Assembly: GCF_024171785.1 (NCBI RefSeq)
Contig: NZ_JAMTCK010000008.1
Location: forward strand, 124,001 to 188,000
Reading direction: 5' to 3'
Source: Goodfellowiella coeruleoviolacea
Lineage (GTDB): Bacteria; Actinomycetota; Actinomycetes; Mycobacteriales; Pseudonocardiaceae
Length of the DNA stretch: 64,000 nucleotides
The notes beneath the pieces are model-generated. The model was not told the DNA's origin. It did no database searches and worked only from the letters and a program-made list of their open reading frames with translations. Numbering within the stretch: the stretch's first letter is position 1; each line of letters starts with the position of its first letter. Positions 42,132 to 50,240 of this stretch are shown here, in pieces. Both the position numbers and the translations under genes were made by a program.

Positions 42132-44144
42132 TCAGTCGCGGGGCTTGAGCTGTCGGAGGGTGTAGCCGGCGCCGGTGGGGTCCAGCGGCTTGGTGGCCTG
42201 CTTGAACAGGTATTCGGCGCGCTCGTAGGACAGCCGGCGGCGACCGGTGTCCGGGCACAGGTCGCCGCCGGCCGGCATGCGGGCTGGGGCTGGGCGGCGG
42301 TCGGCGAGGAAGAGCGGGCCCCGGGAACGGCCGGCCAGCAGTTCGGGCAGCAGGTGGGCGGTGCCGGAGCGCCAGGTCACCCAGGTGTTGCCGGTCCGGG
42401 CGCGGCGGTCGGCCAGGTCCAGGTGTTCGACGTTCAGGGACAGCACCGCGGTCACCCCAGCCGCCGACTCGTGCAGCAGACGCCACAGGGTGCGTTCGCG
42501 CACCGGCAGGTCAACGCGGGAGAACAGCTGGTCGAGCACTGCCGGGTCGATGGGGTGCGCTCGGGGACGGGTTTCGGCGCGGCGGTCGAGGCCGGCGGCG
42601 AGATCAACGTCCAACTCCGCCCACGCGGTGAACGAGCGCACGGCTGACCGGTGGCGGTTCCAGGTCGTGGCCGCTGCCGTGCCCCAGGCGGTCGCGAAGA
42701 CCCGCGCCACCTGGTCGGCGGTCAGGGCGGCCAGCGGCGTCTGCTCACCCAGGGCCAGGCACAGGCGGCGCAGGGTCTGCCGGTACGAGCGGGCGGTGGC
42801 CGGGTCCAGCCCGTCGCGGGCCAGGAAGTCCTGGGCGGCCTGGCCGAGGGTGCTGCCGTGAGCGGCGGCAGCGGTGGTGGTGGTGGCGGCGAGTTCGTCC
42901 GCGCGGCGGCACAGGAAGGCGCGTTCGGCGGCGTTGCGGGTGAGGGCCGCGGCGCGGTCGAACTCCACGCGTGCCTGGTCGTGCCGGCCGAGGCGGGCCA
43001 ACAGGTCGCCGCGCACGCTGGGCAGCAGGTGGTAGTCGCGCAGGGTGGGGTCGGCGGTCAGGGCGTCGACCAGGGCGAGCCCGGCCTCGGGGCCGTGCGC
43101 CATGCCCACCGCCACCGCGCGGTTGAGCTGCACGATCGGGGTGGGCAGCAGCCGGACCAACGCCTCGTACAGGGTGGCGATCTGCCGCCAGTCGGTGTCC
43201 TCGGCGGTGCGCGCCTGCGCGTGGCACACGGCGATGGCGGCCTGGAGCACGTACGGGCCCGGTCGGCCGCCGAGGTCGCGGACCCGCAGCATGGCGGTGA
43301 AGCCGCGGCGGATCAGCAGCGGGTCCCAGCGGCCCCGGTTCTGCTCGTGCAACGGCACGGGCTCGCCCGAGGGGCCGGTGCGGGCGGCGGAGCGGGACGC
43401 CTGGATCTCCATCAGCGCGACCAGCCCGTGCACCTCGGGTTCGTGCGGCGCGAGTTCGGCCAGCAGGCGGCCGAGGCGCAGCGCCTCCAGGCAGAGGCCG
43501 GGACGGATCAGGTCGTCGCCGGCGGTGGCCGAGTAGCCCTCGTTGAAGATCAGGTAGATGACCTCAAGCACGGACGACAGCCGCTCGGCCAGTTCCGCGC
43601 CGGCCGGCAGGTCGAACGGCACCCGCTCCTCGGCCAGGGTGCGCTTGGCGGCGGCCATCCGCTGCACAATCCGCTGCTCACCGGTCAGGAACGCGCGCGC
43701 GATCTCGGCGGCGGTGAGGCCGCCGAGCAGCCGCAGGGTCAGCGCCACCCGCGCCTCGGTGGGCAGCACCGGGTGGCAGGAGATGAACATCAGCCGCAGC
43801 ACGTCGTTCTGCTCGGCGTCCGGCTCGGCGGACTGGTCCGGGGCGTCCTGCTGCCGCGTGTCGAGTTCGCGGGCGAGCTGTTCGTGCTTGCGGTCCAGCC
43901 GCTGGGCGCGCCGGATGTGGTCGATGGCGCGGCGCTTGGCGGTGGTCATCAGCCACGCGCCGGGGTTGGCCGGCACACCCGATTCCGGCCACTGCTCCAG
44001 TGCGGCCACCAGCGCGTCCTGCGCCAGTTCCTCGGCCAGGCCGACGTCGTGCACCAGCCGGGTCAGCCCGGCGACGATCCGGGCCGATTCGAGTTTCCAG
44101 ACCGCGTCGACCGTGCGGTGGACGTCCGCCACCTGGCTCCTCAC
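42132..44144 (-). CDS. ECF sigma factor (DGPF-associated) fused to a decayed tyrosine integrase
   Basis: The protein has 670 residues. Residues 1-175 hold sigma regions 2 and 4 (RIVAGLTRLVHDVGLAEELAQDAL; GGLTAAEIARAFLTGEQRIVQRM). Residues 176-420 hold the long helical C-terminal extension of the ECF42-type family. Residues 431-670 match a tyrosine integrase: SAM-like core-binding part, then RTLWRLLHESAAGVTAVLSL, RRARTG, GPLFLADRRP and GYTLRQL. The first catalytic Arg is Gly563, the HxLRH box is degenerate, and the protein ends there without the catalytic Tyr. The sigma half is probably active and controls the upstream DGPF gene; the integrase half cannot recombine DNA. ECF42-type sigmas normally end near residue 415. 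Confidence 0.85.
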   Translation of the reverse strand: MRSQVADVHRTVDAVWKLESARIVAGLTRLVHDVGLAEELAQDALVAALEQWPESGVPANPGAWLMTTAKRRAIDHIRRAQRLDRKHEQLARELDTRQQDAPDQSAEPDAEQNDVLRLMFISCHPVLPTEARVALTLRLLGGLTAAEIARAFLTGEQRIVQRMAAAKRTLAEERVPFDLPAGAELAERLSSVLEVIYLIFNEGYSATAGDDLIRPGLCLEALRLGRLLAELAPHEPEVHGLVALMEIQASRSAARTGPSGEPVPLHEQNRGRWDPLLIRRGFTAMLRVRDLGGRPGPYVLQAAIAVCHAQARTAEDTDWRQIATLYEALVRLLPTPIVQLNRAVAVGMAHGPEAGLALVDALTADPTLRDYHLLPSVRGDLLARLGRHDQARVEFDRAAALTRNAAERAFLCRRADELAATTTTAAAAHGSTLGQAAQDFLARDGLDPATARSYRQTLRRLCLALGEQTPLAALTADQVARVFATAWGTAAATTWNRHRSAVRSFTAWAELDVDLAAGLDRRAETRPRAHPIDPAVLDQLFSRVDLPVRERTLWRLLHESAAGVTAVLSLNVEHLDLADRRARTGNTWVTWRSGTAHLLPELLAGRSRGPLFLADRRPAPARMPAGGDLCPDTGRRRLSYERAEYLFKQATKPLDPTGAGYTLRQLKPRD

Positions 44145-44276
44145 CTGGATCGGCAGTGGGGGTGCTCCGGCTGTTGGTGCCGGGACAGGGGAGGCACCGC
44201 CCCGGCTGGCGGACAGCGGGGCGGTGCCGTGAAGGGAGCCCGACCAGAGCGCGGTCGGATCAGCGTGGCGCGTGGA

Positions 44277-44606
44277 TCAGGAGGTGAAGACCCGCTGGAT
44301 CACGCCATCGCCGTCACCGATGATCTGGTAGAAGCGGCGGGTCACCTCGATCGCCTCCTCCTCGGAGCGGACCTCGACCAGCGCGAAGCCGACCACCGCC
44401 TCCTTGGCCTCGGTGAACGGCCCGTCGGTCACGGTGACCTCGCCGCCGCGCGCGGTGACCCGCATGCCACCCGGTTCCAGACCGCCGGTGGCCAGCAGCA
44501 CGCCCGACGCGGTCATCTCCTCGATGAACTTGCCCATCTCCTCGAACAGGTTCTCGTTCGGCGCGGTGTTCGTGGCCGAGGGCTTGGTCATCATCAGGTA
44601 CCGCAT
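44277..44606 (-). CDS. YCII-related (DGPF) protein
   Basis: This 109-residue dimeric alpha/beta-barrel protein carries the eponymous DGPF motif (VTVTDGPFTEAKEAVVGFALVEV). Proteins of this family are the usual genomic partners and targets of ECF42-type sigma factors, and here the sigma gene follows 132 bp downstream on the same strand. Its biochemical role is unknown. AAGGA precedes the ATG at 44606. A 13-bp inverted repeat lies 58-91 bp upstream. Confidence 0.9.
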   Translation of the reverse strand: MRYLMMTKPSATNTAPNENLFEEMGKFIEEMTASGVLLATGGLEPGGMRVTARGGEVTVTDGPFTEAKEAVVGFALVEVRSEEEAIEVTRRFYQIIGDGDGVIQRVFTS

Positions 44607-44663
44607 GGGGGTTGTCCTTTGCCTTGTCGCTGACTGCCTGTCGCAGCAGCGTCGCGTGAGTGT

Positions 44664-44697
44664 ATGTGACAGGGAACGGGAGCATTCCCTGTCACAT
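44664..44697. promoter_or_regulatory. 13-bp perfect inverted repeat upstream of the DGPF gene
   Basis: ATGTGACAGGGAA (44664-44676) and its reverse complement (44685-44697) flank an 8-bp loop. It is an operator or hairpin. Beyond it, AACCGAGACAGCCG is tandemly repeated (about 44720-44755). Confidence 0.65.
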
Positions 44698-44949
44698 CGG
44701 CGGATCGACGTGGTGGCGAGAACCGAGACAGCCGAACCGAGACAGCCGAACCGAGAAGGGCACCGGACATGACCGCCATCCAGCTCCCCGCCGCCACCGC
44801 GACCGCCGCCACCGCCACCGCGACCGCCGCCCGCCTCCGCCGCCGCCACTGACGCCCGTCCCCGCCACCACCGGCGCGCACCCCACCGCCACCGCACCCC
44901 CGAACGCAGATCCACACCACACACCACACACCACAGAGGACTGATTCAC

Positions 44950-45306
44950 ATGGCCACGTTCACCACGGTTGAGGACTACACGGCCGCGCTGCCCGAGGCC
45001 CAGCGCGCGATCGCGGACACCCTGCTGCCGCTCATCAACGCGGTGCTGCCCGGGGTCGGCGCGATCTGGCACGGCCACCCGGTGTGGAGCCTGGGCGGCG
45101 CGCCGGGCAGGTCCCCGGTCTGCCTGGTCAAGGGCTACCCCGGCTACCTGACCTTCGGGTTCTGGCGCGGACAGGAGATCGCGGACGGCTCCGGCCGGCT
45201 CGAACCCGGGGCGCGGGCGATGGCCGGCGTGCGGCTCCGCTCGCCGGCCGACGTCGACGCCGACCTGTTCACCACCTGGCTGCGGGCGGCCCGCGCGCTC
45301 GGCTAG
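44950..45306 (+). CDS. DUF1801 (YdhG-like) protein
   Basis: This 118-residue protein matches the small DUF1801 fold (TVEDYTAALPEAQRAIADTLLPLINAVLPG, then WHGHPVWSLGG and YLTFGFWRG). These are frataxin-like proteins of unclear function, sometimes linked to stress or DNA metabolism. AGAGGA lies before the ATG at 44950. It is divergent from the DGPF unit; the space between (44769-44940) is Ala/Thr-coding simple sequence. Confidence 0.82.
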   Translation: MATFTTVEDYTAALPEAQRAIADTLLPLINAVLPGVGAIWHGHPVWSLGGAPGRSPVCLVKGYPGYLTFGFWRGQEIADGSGRLEPGARAMAGVRLRSPADVDADLFTTWLRAARALG

Positions 45307-45347
45307 CCGGCCGGAACCCCGTGGTGCGGCAGTGCGTTTCCAGCTGC

Positions 45348-45653
45348 ATGGGGCCGGTGGAGACGGTGTTGACGTGGAGCATCCCGGGCGGGGTGCTGGC
45401 CGTGGTCGCCGTGGGCGCGGTCGAGTTGCTGCGGCAGAAGCGGCGTCGGCGGGCCGGGACTCCGCTGACCGGAACGTTCGTCAACGAGGTCACCGCGATG
45501 TTCTACGGAACCAAGCGGATGGAACTGGACCACCGCGAGTCCATGTCGATGATGCGCGCGGAGGACGCCGACGGCGCCCCGCCGCGGACCACCGTTGACC
45601 TGGAGCGCGGCATCGTGGTCCTGCGGCCGGACGCCCCCGGCCGGCCCGACTAG
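45348..45653 (+). CDS. Small membrane-anchored protein, DUF6191-like
   Basis: This 101-residue protein has one N-terminal membrane helix (IPGGVLAVVAVGAVELL), a basic stop-transfer stretch (RQKRRRRAG) and a cytoplasmic tail ending with the conserved FYGTKRMELDHRESMSMMRAEDADGAPPRTTVDL type of sequence. That tail recurs in actinobacterial DUF6191 proteins. The function is unknown. The start is uncertain: ATG 45348 lacks a good ribosome site, and GTG 45321 is in frame. Its stop overlaps the convergent pentapeptide gene's stop. Confidence 0.72.
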   Translation: MGPVETVLTWSIPGGVLAVVAVGAVELLRQKRRRRAGTPLTGTFVNEVTAMFYGTKRMELDHRESMSMMRAEDADGAPPRTTVDLERGIVVLRPDAPGRPD

Positions 45654-45985
45654 CGCGGTCGCCCGCTGATGATGGCCTCGGTGAGGTCGGCGCCGTGCAG
45701 GTTGGCCCCGTGCAGGTCGGCGCCGAGCAGATCCGCCCTGGTCAGGTCGGCGTTGTCCAGGTCGGCGTCGCGCAGGTCGGCCCCGCTGAGATCGGCCTCG
45801 CGCAGGTTGGCCATGCTGAGGTCGGCCTCGTGCAGGTCAGCCGCGTGCAGGTCGGCCAGGGCGAAGTCGGCGCCCTGCAGATCGGGAGTCACGTCCTGGT
45901 TCTCCTGGCGCCAGACGTTCCACCGGTCGACGTCGCGGCGGAGCAGGCCGACCTGTTCCGCATGGCTGAGCGTTCGCGCGACCAT
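45650..45985 (-). CDS. Pentapeptide-repeat protein
   Basis: This 111-residue protein has about 12 consecutive A(D/N)LxX units from residue 36 (QGADFALADLHAADLHEADL...) that would form a short right-handed quadrilateral beta-helix. Such proteins can mimic DNA and bind gyrase (MfpA/Qnr), but most have no known role. This one is short and has a 35-residue non-repeat N-terminus. GGGAGG places the start at ATG 45985 rather than 46006. Confidence 0.85.
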   Translation of the reverse strand: MVARTLSHAEQVGLLRRDVDRWNVWRQENQDVTPDLQGADFALADLHAADLHEADLSMANLREADLSGADLRDADLDNADLTRADLLGADLHGANLHGADLTEAIISGRPR

Positions 45986-46082
45986 GAGAACCACCTCCCG
46001 TCTCACCCGGGGATTCCCCTGACAGCCTGCGGTTATGCCGCTCCACGGCGCAGGCGCGCCGCGGCGCGGCGGCTCGGCGCCC

Positions 46083-46895
46083 TCAGACCCGCTGGGACTG
46101 GGACAGCGGGGCCAGGAAGTCGGCCAGCACGGCGTTGAACTCGGCCGGGCGTTCCAGGTTGGGCAGGTGGGCGGAGTCGGGGATGACCGACAGGGTGGCG
46201 TGCGGGATGCGCGCGTGCATGAACTCGGCGTCGCTGACCGGGGTGAACTCGTCGTTCGCGCCGACCACCACGAGCGTGGGCACGGTGATGTGGCCGAGCA
46301 TGTCGGTGTAGTCGGGGCGCTCGGCCCGTCCGCGCAGTGCGGCGGCGGCGCCGGCCGGGGGAGTGCGGCGCATCATGGTCAGCACGTGGTCGGCGACCTC
46401 GGGCAGCGCCCGCACGTTGGCCGGGGACACCATGGTGGTCAGCACGGCCTCGGCGTAGGTGTCCATGCCCTCGCGCAGCAGCCGGTCGGCCATGGCGTTG
46501 CGGGACTCCTTGCCGGACTCGGTTTCCGCCTGGGCGAAGGTGTCGGCGAGCACCAGGCCGCGCAGCCGGTGCGGGAACAGCCGGTGGAACTCCAGGGCGA
46601 TCTGCCCGCCCATGGACAGTCCACTCAGGACGACCTCGGCCACGCCGAGCTGGTCGAGCAGGGCGGCGATGTCCGCGGCGAACGTCGCCAGCGGGGTCGT
46701 GCCTGGCACCACCGTGGTCTCGCCGTAGCCGCGCAGGTCCGGGGCGATGACCCGCCAGCCCGCCTGGCTGAAGTGCTCGACCTGGGGGCGCCACATGGTG
46801 CGGTCGAACGGGTGGCCGTGGATCAGGACCAGGGCCGGGCCCGCGCCCCGGTCGTCGTAGCCGACGCGGATGTCGTTCAGGGACAGTGTGCTCAC
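46083..46895 (-). CDS. Alpha/beta hydrolase
   Basis: This 270-residue hydrolase has an oxyanion HGHPF, nucleophile Ser94 (SGLSMGGQ), Asp in GANDEFTPV and His in DSAHLPNLE. It resembles 3-oxoadipate enol-lactonase and other small-ester hydrolases. AGGA precedes the GTG at 46895. It is divergent from a MocR-type regulator with three GCAAT-containing direct repeats between, so it is probably the regulated target. The substrate is unknown. Confidence 0.87.
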   Translation of the reverse strand: MSTLSLNDIRVGYDDRGAGPALVLIHGHPFDRTMWRPQVEHFSQAGWRVIAPDLRGYGETTVVPGTTPLATFAADIAALLDQLGVAEVVLSGLSMGGQIALEFHRLFPHRLRGLVLADTFAQAETESGKESRNAMADRLLREGMDTYAEAVLTTMVSPANVRALPEVADHVLTMMRRTPPAGAAAALRGRAERPDYTDMLGHITVPTLVVVGANDEFTPVSDAEFMHARIPHATLSVIPDSAHLPNLERPAEFNAVLADFLAPLSQSQRV

Positions 46896-46935
46896 GCTGC
46901 TCGGTCCTTTCCGTGCTTGACGGCTCGATGCTATG

Positions 46936-46980
46936 CGGAGCAATATTTCGGTGCAATAAAAACAATGCACTCGGAGCAAT
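46936..46980. promoter_or_regulatory. Direct repeats in the MocR/hydrolase promoter region
   Basis: CGGAGCAAT occurs at 46936-46944 and 46972-46980, with a related GGTGCAAT at about 46950. The region is unusually AT-rich (CAATAAAAACAAT). MocR-type regulators characteristically bind direct repeats. Confidence 0.6.
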
Positions 46981-46985
46981 CCTCG

Positions 46986-48323
46986 ATGGACGACTACCGG
47001 CTGATCGCCGACCGCCTCGCCGCTGACATCGCCGCCGGGCGCCTGCGCGCGGGGGACCGGCTGCCGCCGCAGCGGCGGTTCGCCCGACAGCACGGCATCG
47101 CCGCGTCCACCGCCGCGCGCGTGTACGGGGAACTGGTCCGCCGCGGGCTGGCCGTGGGCGAGGTGGGGCGGGGCACGTTCGTGCGCGCGGCCCGGCCACC
47201 GGCCGAACCCGCGCTCGCCGAACCCACCACCGCCCGCATCGACCTGGAGCTGAACTTCCCGGTGCTGCCCGACCAGCCGGCGCTGCTGGCCCGGAGCCTG
47301 GCCGGGCTGCTCACGCCCGAGGTGCTGGCCGAGGCCCTGCCACCGGTGGGCGTGGCCGGCACGGCCGCGGCCAGGCAGGCGGCCGCCGCACTGCTCGCGC
47401 GCGCCGACTGGACCCCGGACGCGGACCGGGTGCTGTTCGCCGGCAACGGGCGGCAGGCCATCGCCGGCACGGTGGCCGCGCTGGTCCCGGTCGGCGAGCG
47501 GCTCGGCGTCGAAGCGCTCACCTACCCCGTGGTCAAGGCGGTGGCGGCCCGGCTCGGCGTGGAACTGGTGCCGTTGGCCGTGGACGAGCACGGGCTGGTC
47601 CCGGACGCGGTGCGGGCCGCCCACCGCTCCGGCCCGCTGCGCGCGGTCTACCTGCAACCCAGCCTGCACAACCCGCTCGGCACGACCATGCCGGCGCAGC
47701 GCCGCGCCGAGGTGGCCGACACCCTGCGGGAGCTGGACCTGCCCGCGGTCGAGGACGGCATCTACGCGTTCCTGCGCGCGGAACTGCCGCCGCTGGCCGC
47801 GCTGGCGCCCGAGCACGTCGTGGTGGTGGACAGCCTGTCCAAGCGGCTGGCTCCCGGGCTGACCCTGGGCTTCGCCGTGCCGCCCGCCCACCTGCACGCG
47901 CGGGTGGCCGCGGCACTGCGCTCGGGCACGTGGATCGCCGGCCACTTCGCCCTGGCCGCGGCGACGCGGTGGATGAGCGACGGCACCGCCGCCGCCATCC
48001 AGCAGGCCAAGCGCGCCGACGCCGCGGCCCGCCAGCACCTCGCCCGCACCCGGCTGGCCGGGTTCACCCTGCGCGCCGACCCGGCCGCCTACCACTGCTG
48101 GTGGGAGCTGCCCGAGCCGTGGCGGGCCGAGACCTTCGTGGCGGCCGCGGCCCGCCGGGGCATCGCGGTCACCCCGGCCGCCGCGTTCACCGTGGGGCCG
48201 GCCCACGCGCCCAACGCCGTGCGGCTGGCACTGGCCGCGCCGCCGGTCCCGGTGCTCACCGACGCGCTCGACGCGCTGGCCGCGCTGGCCCGCTCCGCGC
48301 CCGAGGACACCGGCGTGGAGTGA
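46986..48323 (+). CDS. MocR-type GntR regulator with aminotransferase domain
   Basis: The protein has 445 residues. Residues 1-75 are a GntR winged helix (DDYRLIADRLAADIAAGRLRAGDRLPPQRRFA). The rest is a fold-type I PLP aminotransferase domain with the Schiff-base Lys in VDSLSKRLAPG and NPLGTT. Such regulators sense PLP or amino compounds. CGGAG before ATG 46986 favours it over ATG 46965. It probably controls the divergent hydrolase through the direct repeats. Confidence 0.88.
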   Translation: MDDYRLIADRLAADIAAGRLRAGDRLPPQRRFARQHGIAASTAARVYGELVRRGLAVGEVGRGTFVRAARPPAEPALAEPTTARIDLELNFPVLPDQPALLARSLAGLLTPEVLAEALPPVGVAGTAAARQAAAALLARADWTPDADRVLFAGNGRQAIAGTVAALVPVGERLGVEALTYPVVKAVAARLGVELVPLAVDEHGLVPDAVRAAHRSGPLRAVYLQPSLHNPLGTTMPAQRRAEVADTLRELDLPAVEDGIYAFLRAELPPLAALAPEHVVVVDSLSKRLAPGLTLGFAVPPAHLHARVAAALRSGTWIAGHFALAAATRWMSDGTAAAIQQAKRADAAARQHLARTRLAGFTLRADPAAYHCWWELPEPWRAETFVAAAARRGIAVTPAAAFTVGPAHAPNAVRLALAAPPVPVLTDALDALAALARSAPEDTGVE

Positions 48324-48333
48324 GCGGCGCTGA

Positions 48334-49122
48334 TCAGAAGCTCGTGCCGCACCAGGGCCGGACCGGCGTGCGGAACAGCTCGTCGGCGCGGGCCAGTGCC
48401 GAGGGGTCGGCCGAGGTGATCCGGCCGACGCCGGCCAGCGCGCTCGGGGTCCACTCGCCGAGGTAGAGCATGGCCAGGGTGTCCACGGACAGGCTCAGCT
48501 GGGCCGACTCACCCGTGCGGGTCACGCCGTCCGGGCTGATCCGGTAGTGGCCGGTGTTGTTCGGCAACCGGCTGTCGGACACGGCCAGCACCACCGGGTC
48601 GGCCCGGCCGTAGCCGCGGCCGGCCAGTGCGGCGGGCACGTCGAGCAGCCGGACGGTGCCGGCCGTCGGCAGGTCCGGGCGCAGGCGGGCCCGGCGGCGG
48701 TCGACGCGCAGGCGGACGGCGCGGGTGGCGATGCCGTAGCCGAACCGGCCGTAGCTGGTGGTCTCGGACGCGTGCAGCACGGCGACCGCGTCGCCGCGCC
48801 GCGCGCAGTCCCGCAACTGCTCGGTCATCAGGCGGGTCAGCACGCCCCGCCGGGTGTACCCGGGCTGGACGCCCACGGCCTCCACGGCCGCGGCGGGCAC
48901 GGTGCCGCCGCCCGGCACGGCCAGGGCGCTGGCGAAGGAACTCGTGGTGCCGATCAGCGTGGTCCCGTCGAACGCGCCGAGCTTGCGCTCGGCGGGAAAC
49001 GTCTCGGCGTCCCGTTCCCACTCCTCGTCGGTGGCCGGGGAGAAGTGCAGGGCGTTGGCCACGACGAGCTGGACGGCCCGTCGCTCGGACTCGGCAACCG
49101 GGCGGACCACGAGGTCGCTCAT
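48334..49122 (-). CDS. Eis-like GNAT acetyltransferase lacking the central domain
   Basis: This 262-residue protein joins an N-terminal GNAT domain (AVEAVGVQPGYTRRGVLTRLM, acetyl-CoA loop) directly to the C-terminal sterol-carrier-like domain of Eis enzymes (LSVDTLAMLYLGEWTPSALAGVGRI, ending PWCGTSF). Eis proteins are about 400 residues, and the second GNAT-like domain is absent here, with the junction near GTVRLLDVPAALAG. The free carboxy-terminal Phe that acts as general base in Eis is kept. It may acetylate amines such as aminoglycosides or lysines, but the deletion makes activity uncertain. Confidence 0.83.
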   Translation of the reverse strand: MSDLVVRPVAESERRAVQLVVANALHFSPATDEEWERDAETFPAERKLGAFDGTTLIGTTSSFASALAVPGGGTVPAAAVEAVGVQPGYTRRGVLTRLMTEQLRDCARRGDAVAVLHASETTSYGRFGYGIATRAVRLRVDRRRARLRPDLPTAGTVRLLDVPAALAGRGYGRADPVVLAVSDSRLPNNTGHYRISPDGVTRTGESAQLSLSVDTLAMLYLGEWTPSALAGVGRITSADPSALARADELFRTPVRPWCGTSF

Positions 49123-49144
49123 CCGGCCATCCTGCCGAGACCGC

Positions 49145-49157
49145 CTTGCCGGGCAAG
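49145..49157. promoter_or_regulatory. Dyad between acetyltransferase and hydrolase genes
   Basis: CTTGCC-G-GGCAAG is a 13-bp dyad in the 71-bp divergent gap. It is a possible operator. Confidence 0.4.
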
Positions 49158-49193
49158 CGAATTTTCCCGCCGCCGCTTACCGTGGAAGCACCG

Positions 49194-50024
49194 ATGGACA
49201 CGCCACGCACCGCCACGCTTCGAGTGCCCGGCGCCCACCTCCACCACGAGGTGCGCGGCACCGGACCGGTCCTGCTGCTGATTCCCGGCGGCAGTGGTGA
49301 CGGCGGCCAGTTCTCCGCCGTGGCCGACGCGCTCGCCGACCGGTTCACCGTGGTCACCTACGACCGGCGCGGCTACTCCCGCAGCCCGCTGCACGGGCCG
49401 GTCCACGACGACCAGCGGCTGGCCGAGGACCGCGAGGACGTGCACCGCCTGCTCACCCACCTGACCCACCAGCCGGCGCACGTGTTCGGCAGCAGTTCGG
49501 GGGCGGTCGTCGCGCTGGACTTCCTGGCCAGGCACCCCACCCAGATCGCGACCGCGGTGGTGCACGAGCCGCCGGTGGTGACGCTGCTGCCCGACGTCAC
49601 CGACCTGCTGAACCTGCTGGACGAGGTGCACCACACCTACCGCCGCTCCGGCGTCGACCAGGCCCTGCGGCAGTTCACCGGCGCGATCGGCCTGGACGTG
49701 CCGTCGGTGGACGAGGCGAGGCTGCCGGCGCCACTGGCCGAGGTGCGCCAGCGGGTGCGCGGCAACCTGCCGTTCTGGCTGGAGCACGAGCTGCGCCAGT
49801 ACCCGAGGGCCGTGCCCGACGTGGACGCGTTGCACGCCTGGCGGAACCGGCTCGTGCTGGCCGTCGGCCAGGACTCGCGGGAGCAGTTCCCGCACCGGGC
49901 CACGACCGCGCTGGCCGACCGGCTGGGCGTGCCCTCGGTGGCTTTCCCCGGCGGGCACCTGGGTTTCGCCACCCGGGCACCCGAGTTCGCCGAACGGCTC
50001 GCCACCGTGCTCGGCCGCGGATAG
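49194..50024 (+). CDS. Alpha/beta hydrolase
   Basis: This 276-residue hydrolase has PGGSGDGGQF as oxyanion loop, nucleophile Ser101 in GSSSG and a late His in FPGGHLGF. YDRRGYSRS is typical of actinobacterial hydrolases near antibiotic or aromatic genes. The ATG at 49194 has GTGGAAGCA upstream. It stands alone, divergent from the Eis-like gene. The substrate is unknown. Confidence 0.86.
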   Translation: MDTPRTATLRVPGAHLHHEVRGTGPVLLLIPGGSGDGGQFSAVADALADRFTVVTYDRRGYSRSPLHGPVHDDQRLAEDREDVHRLLTHLTHQPAHVFGSSSGAVVALDFLARHPTQIATAVVHEPPVVTLLPDVTDLLNLLDEVHHTYRRSGVDQALRQFTGAIGLDVPSVDEARLPAPLAEVRQRVRGNLPFWLEHELRQYPRAVPDVDALHAWRNRLVLAVGQDSREQFPHRATTALADRLGVPSVAFPGGHLGFATRAPEFAERLATVLGRG

Positions 50025-50240
50025 CACCACCGTGCTCGGCCGCGGCCGGTGGCGCGCCCATGCGGTGTCGTCGGCCGGGTGGGTGTTGCCGTGACGATCC
50101 GCACCCCCGCGGCGGCGTTGCGCGGCCGGCCACCGGGCCAACCACCGGACGGCCCGCGCGTCCTGTGGGGTGACGACTCGGAGCTGACGGGGCAGTACCG
50201 GGTTCGTCGACAACCACTTCCACCCATCAGGGGGACAACC

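Noticed and set aside
44769-44852. 27-codon frame MTAIQLPAATATAATATATA...
   Set aside because: It is simple-sequence DNA (GCC/ACC repeats) without a good ribosome site or complexity.
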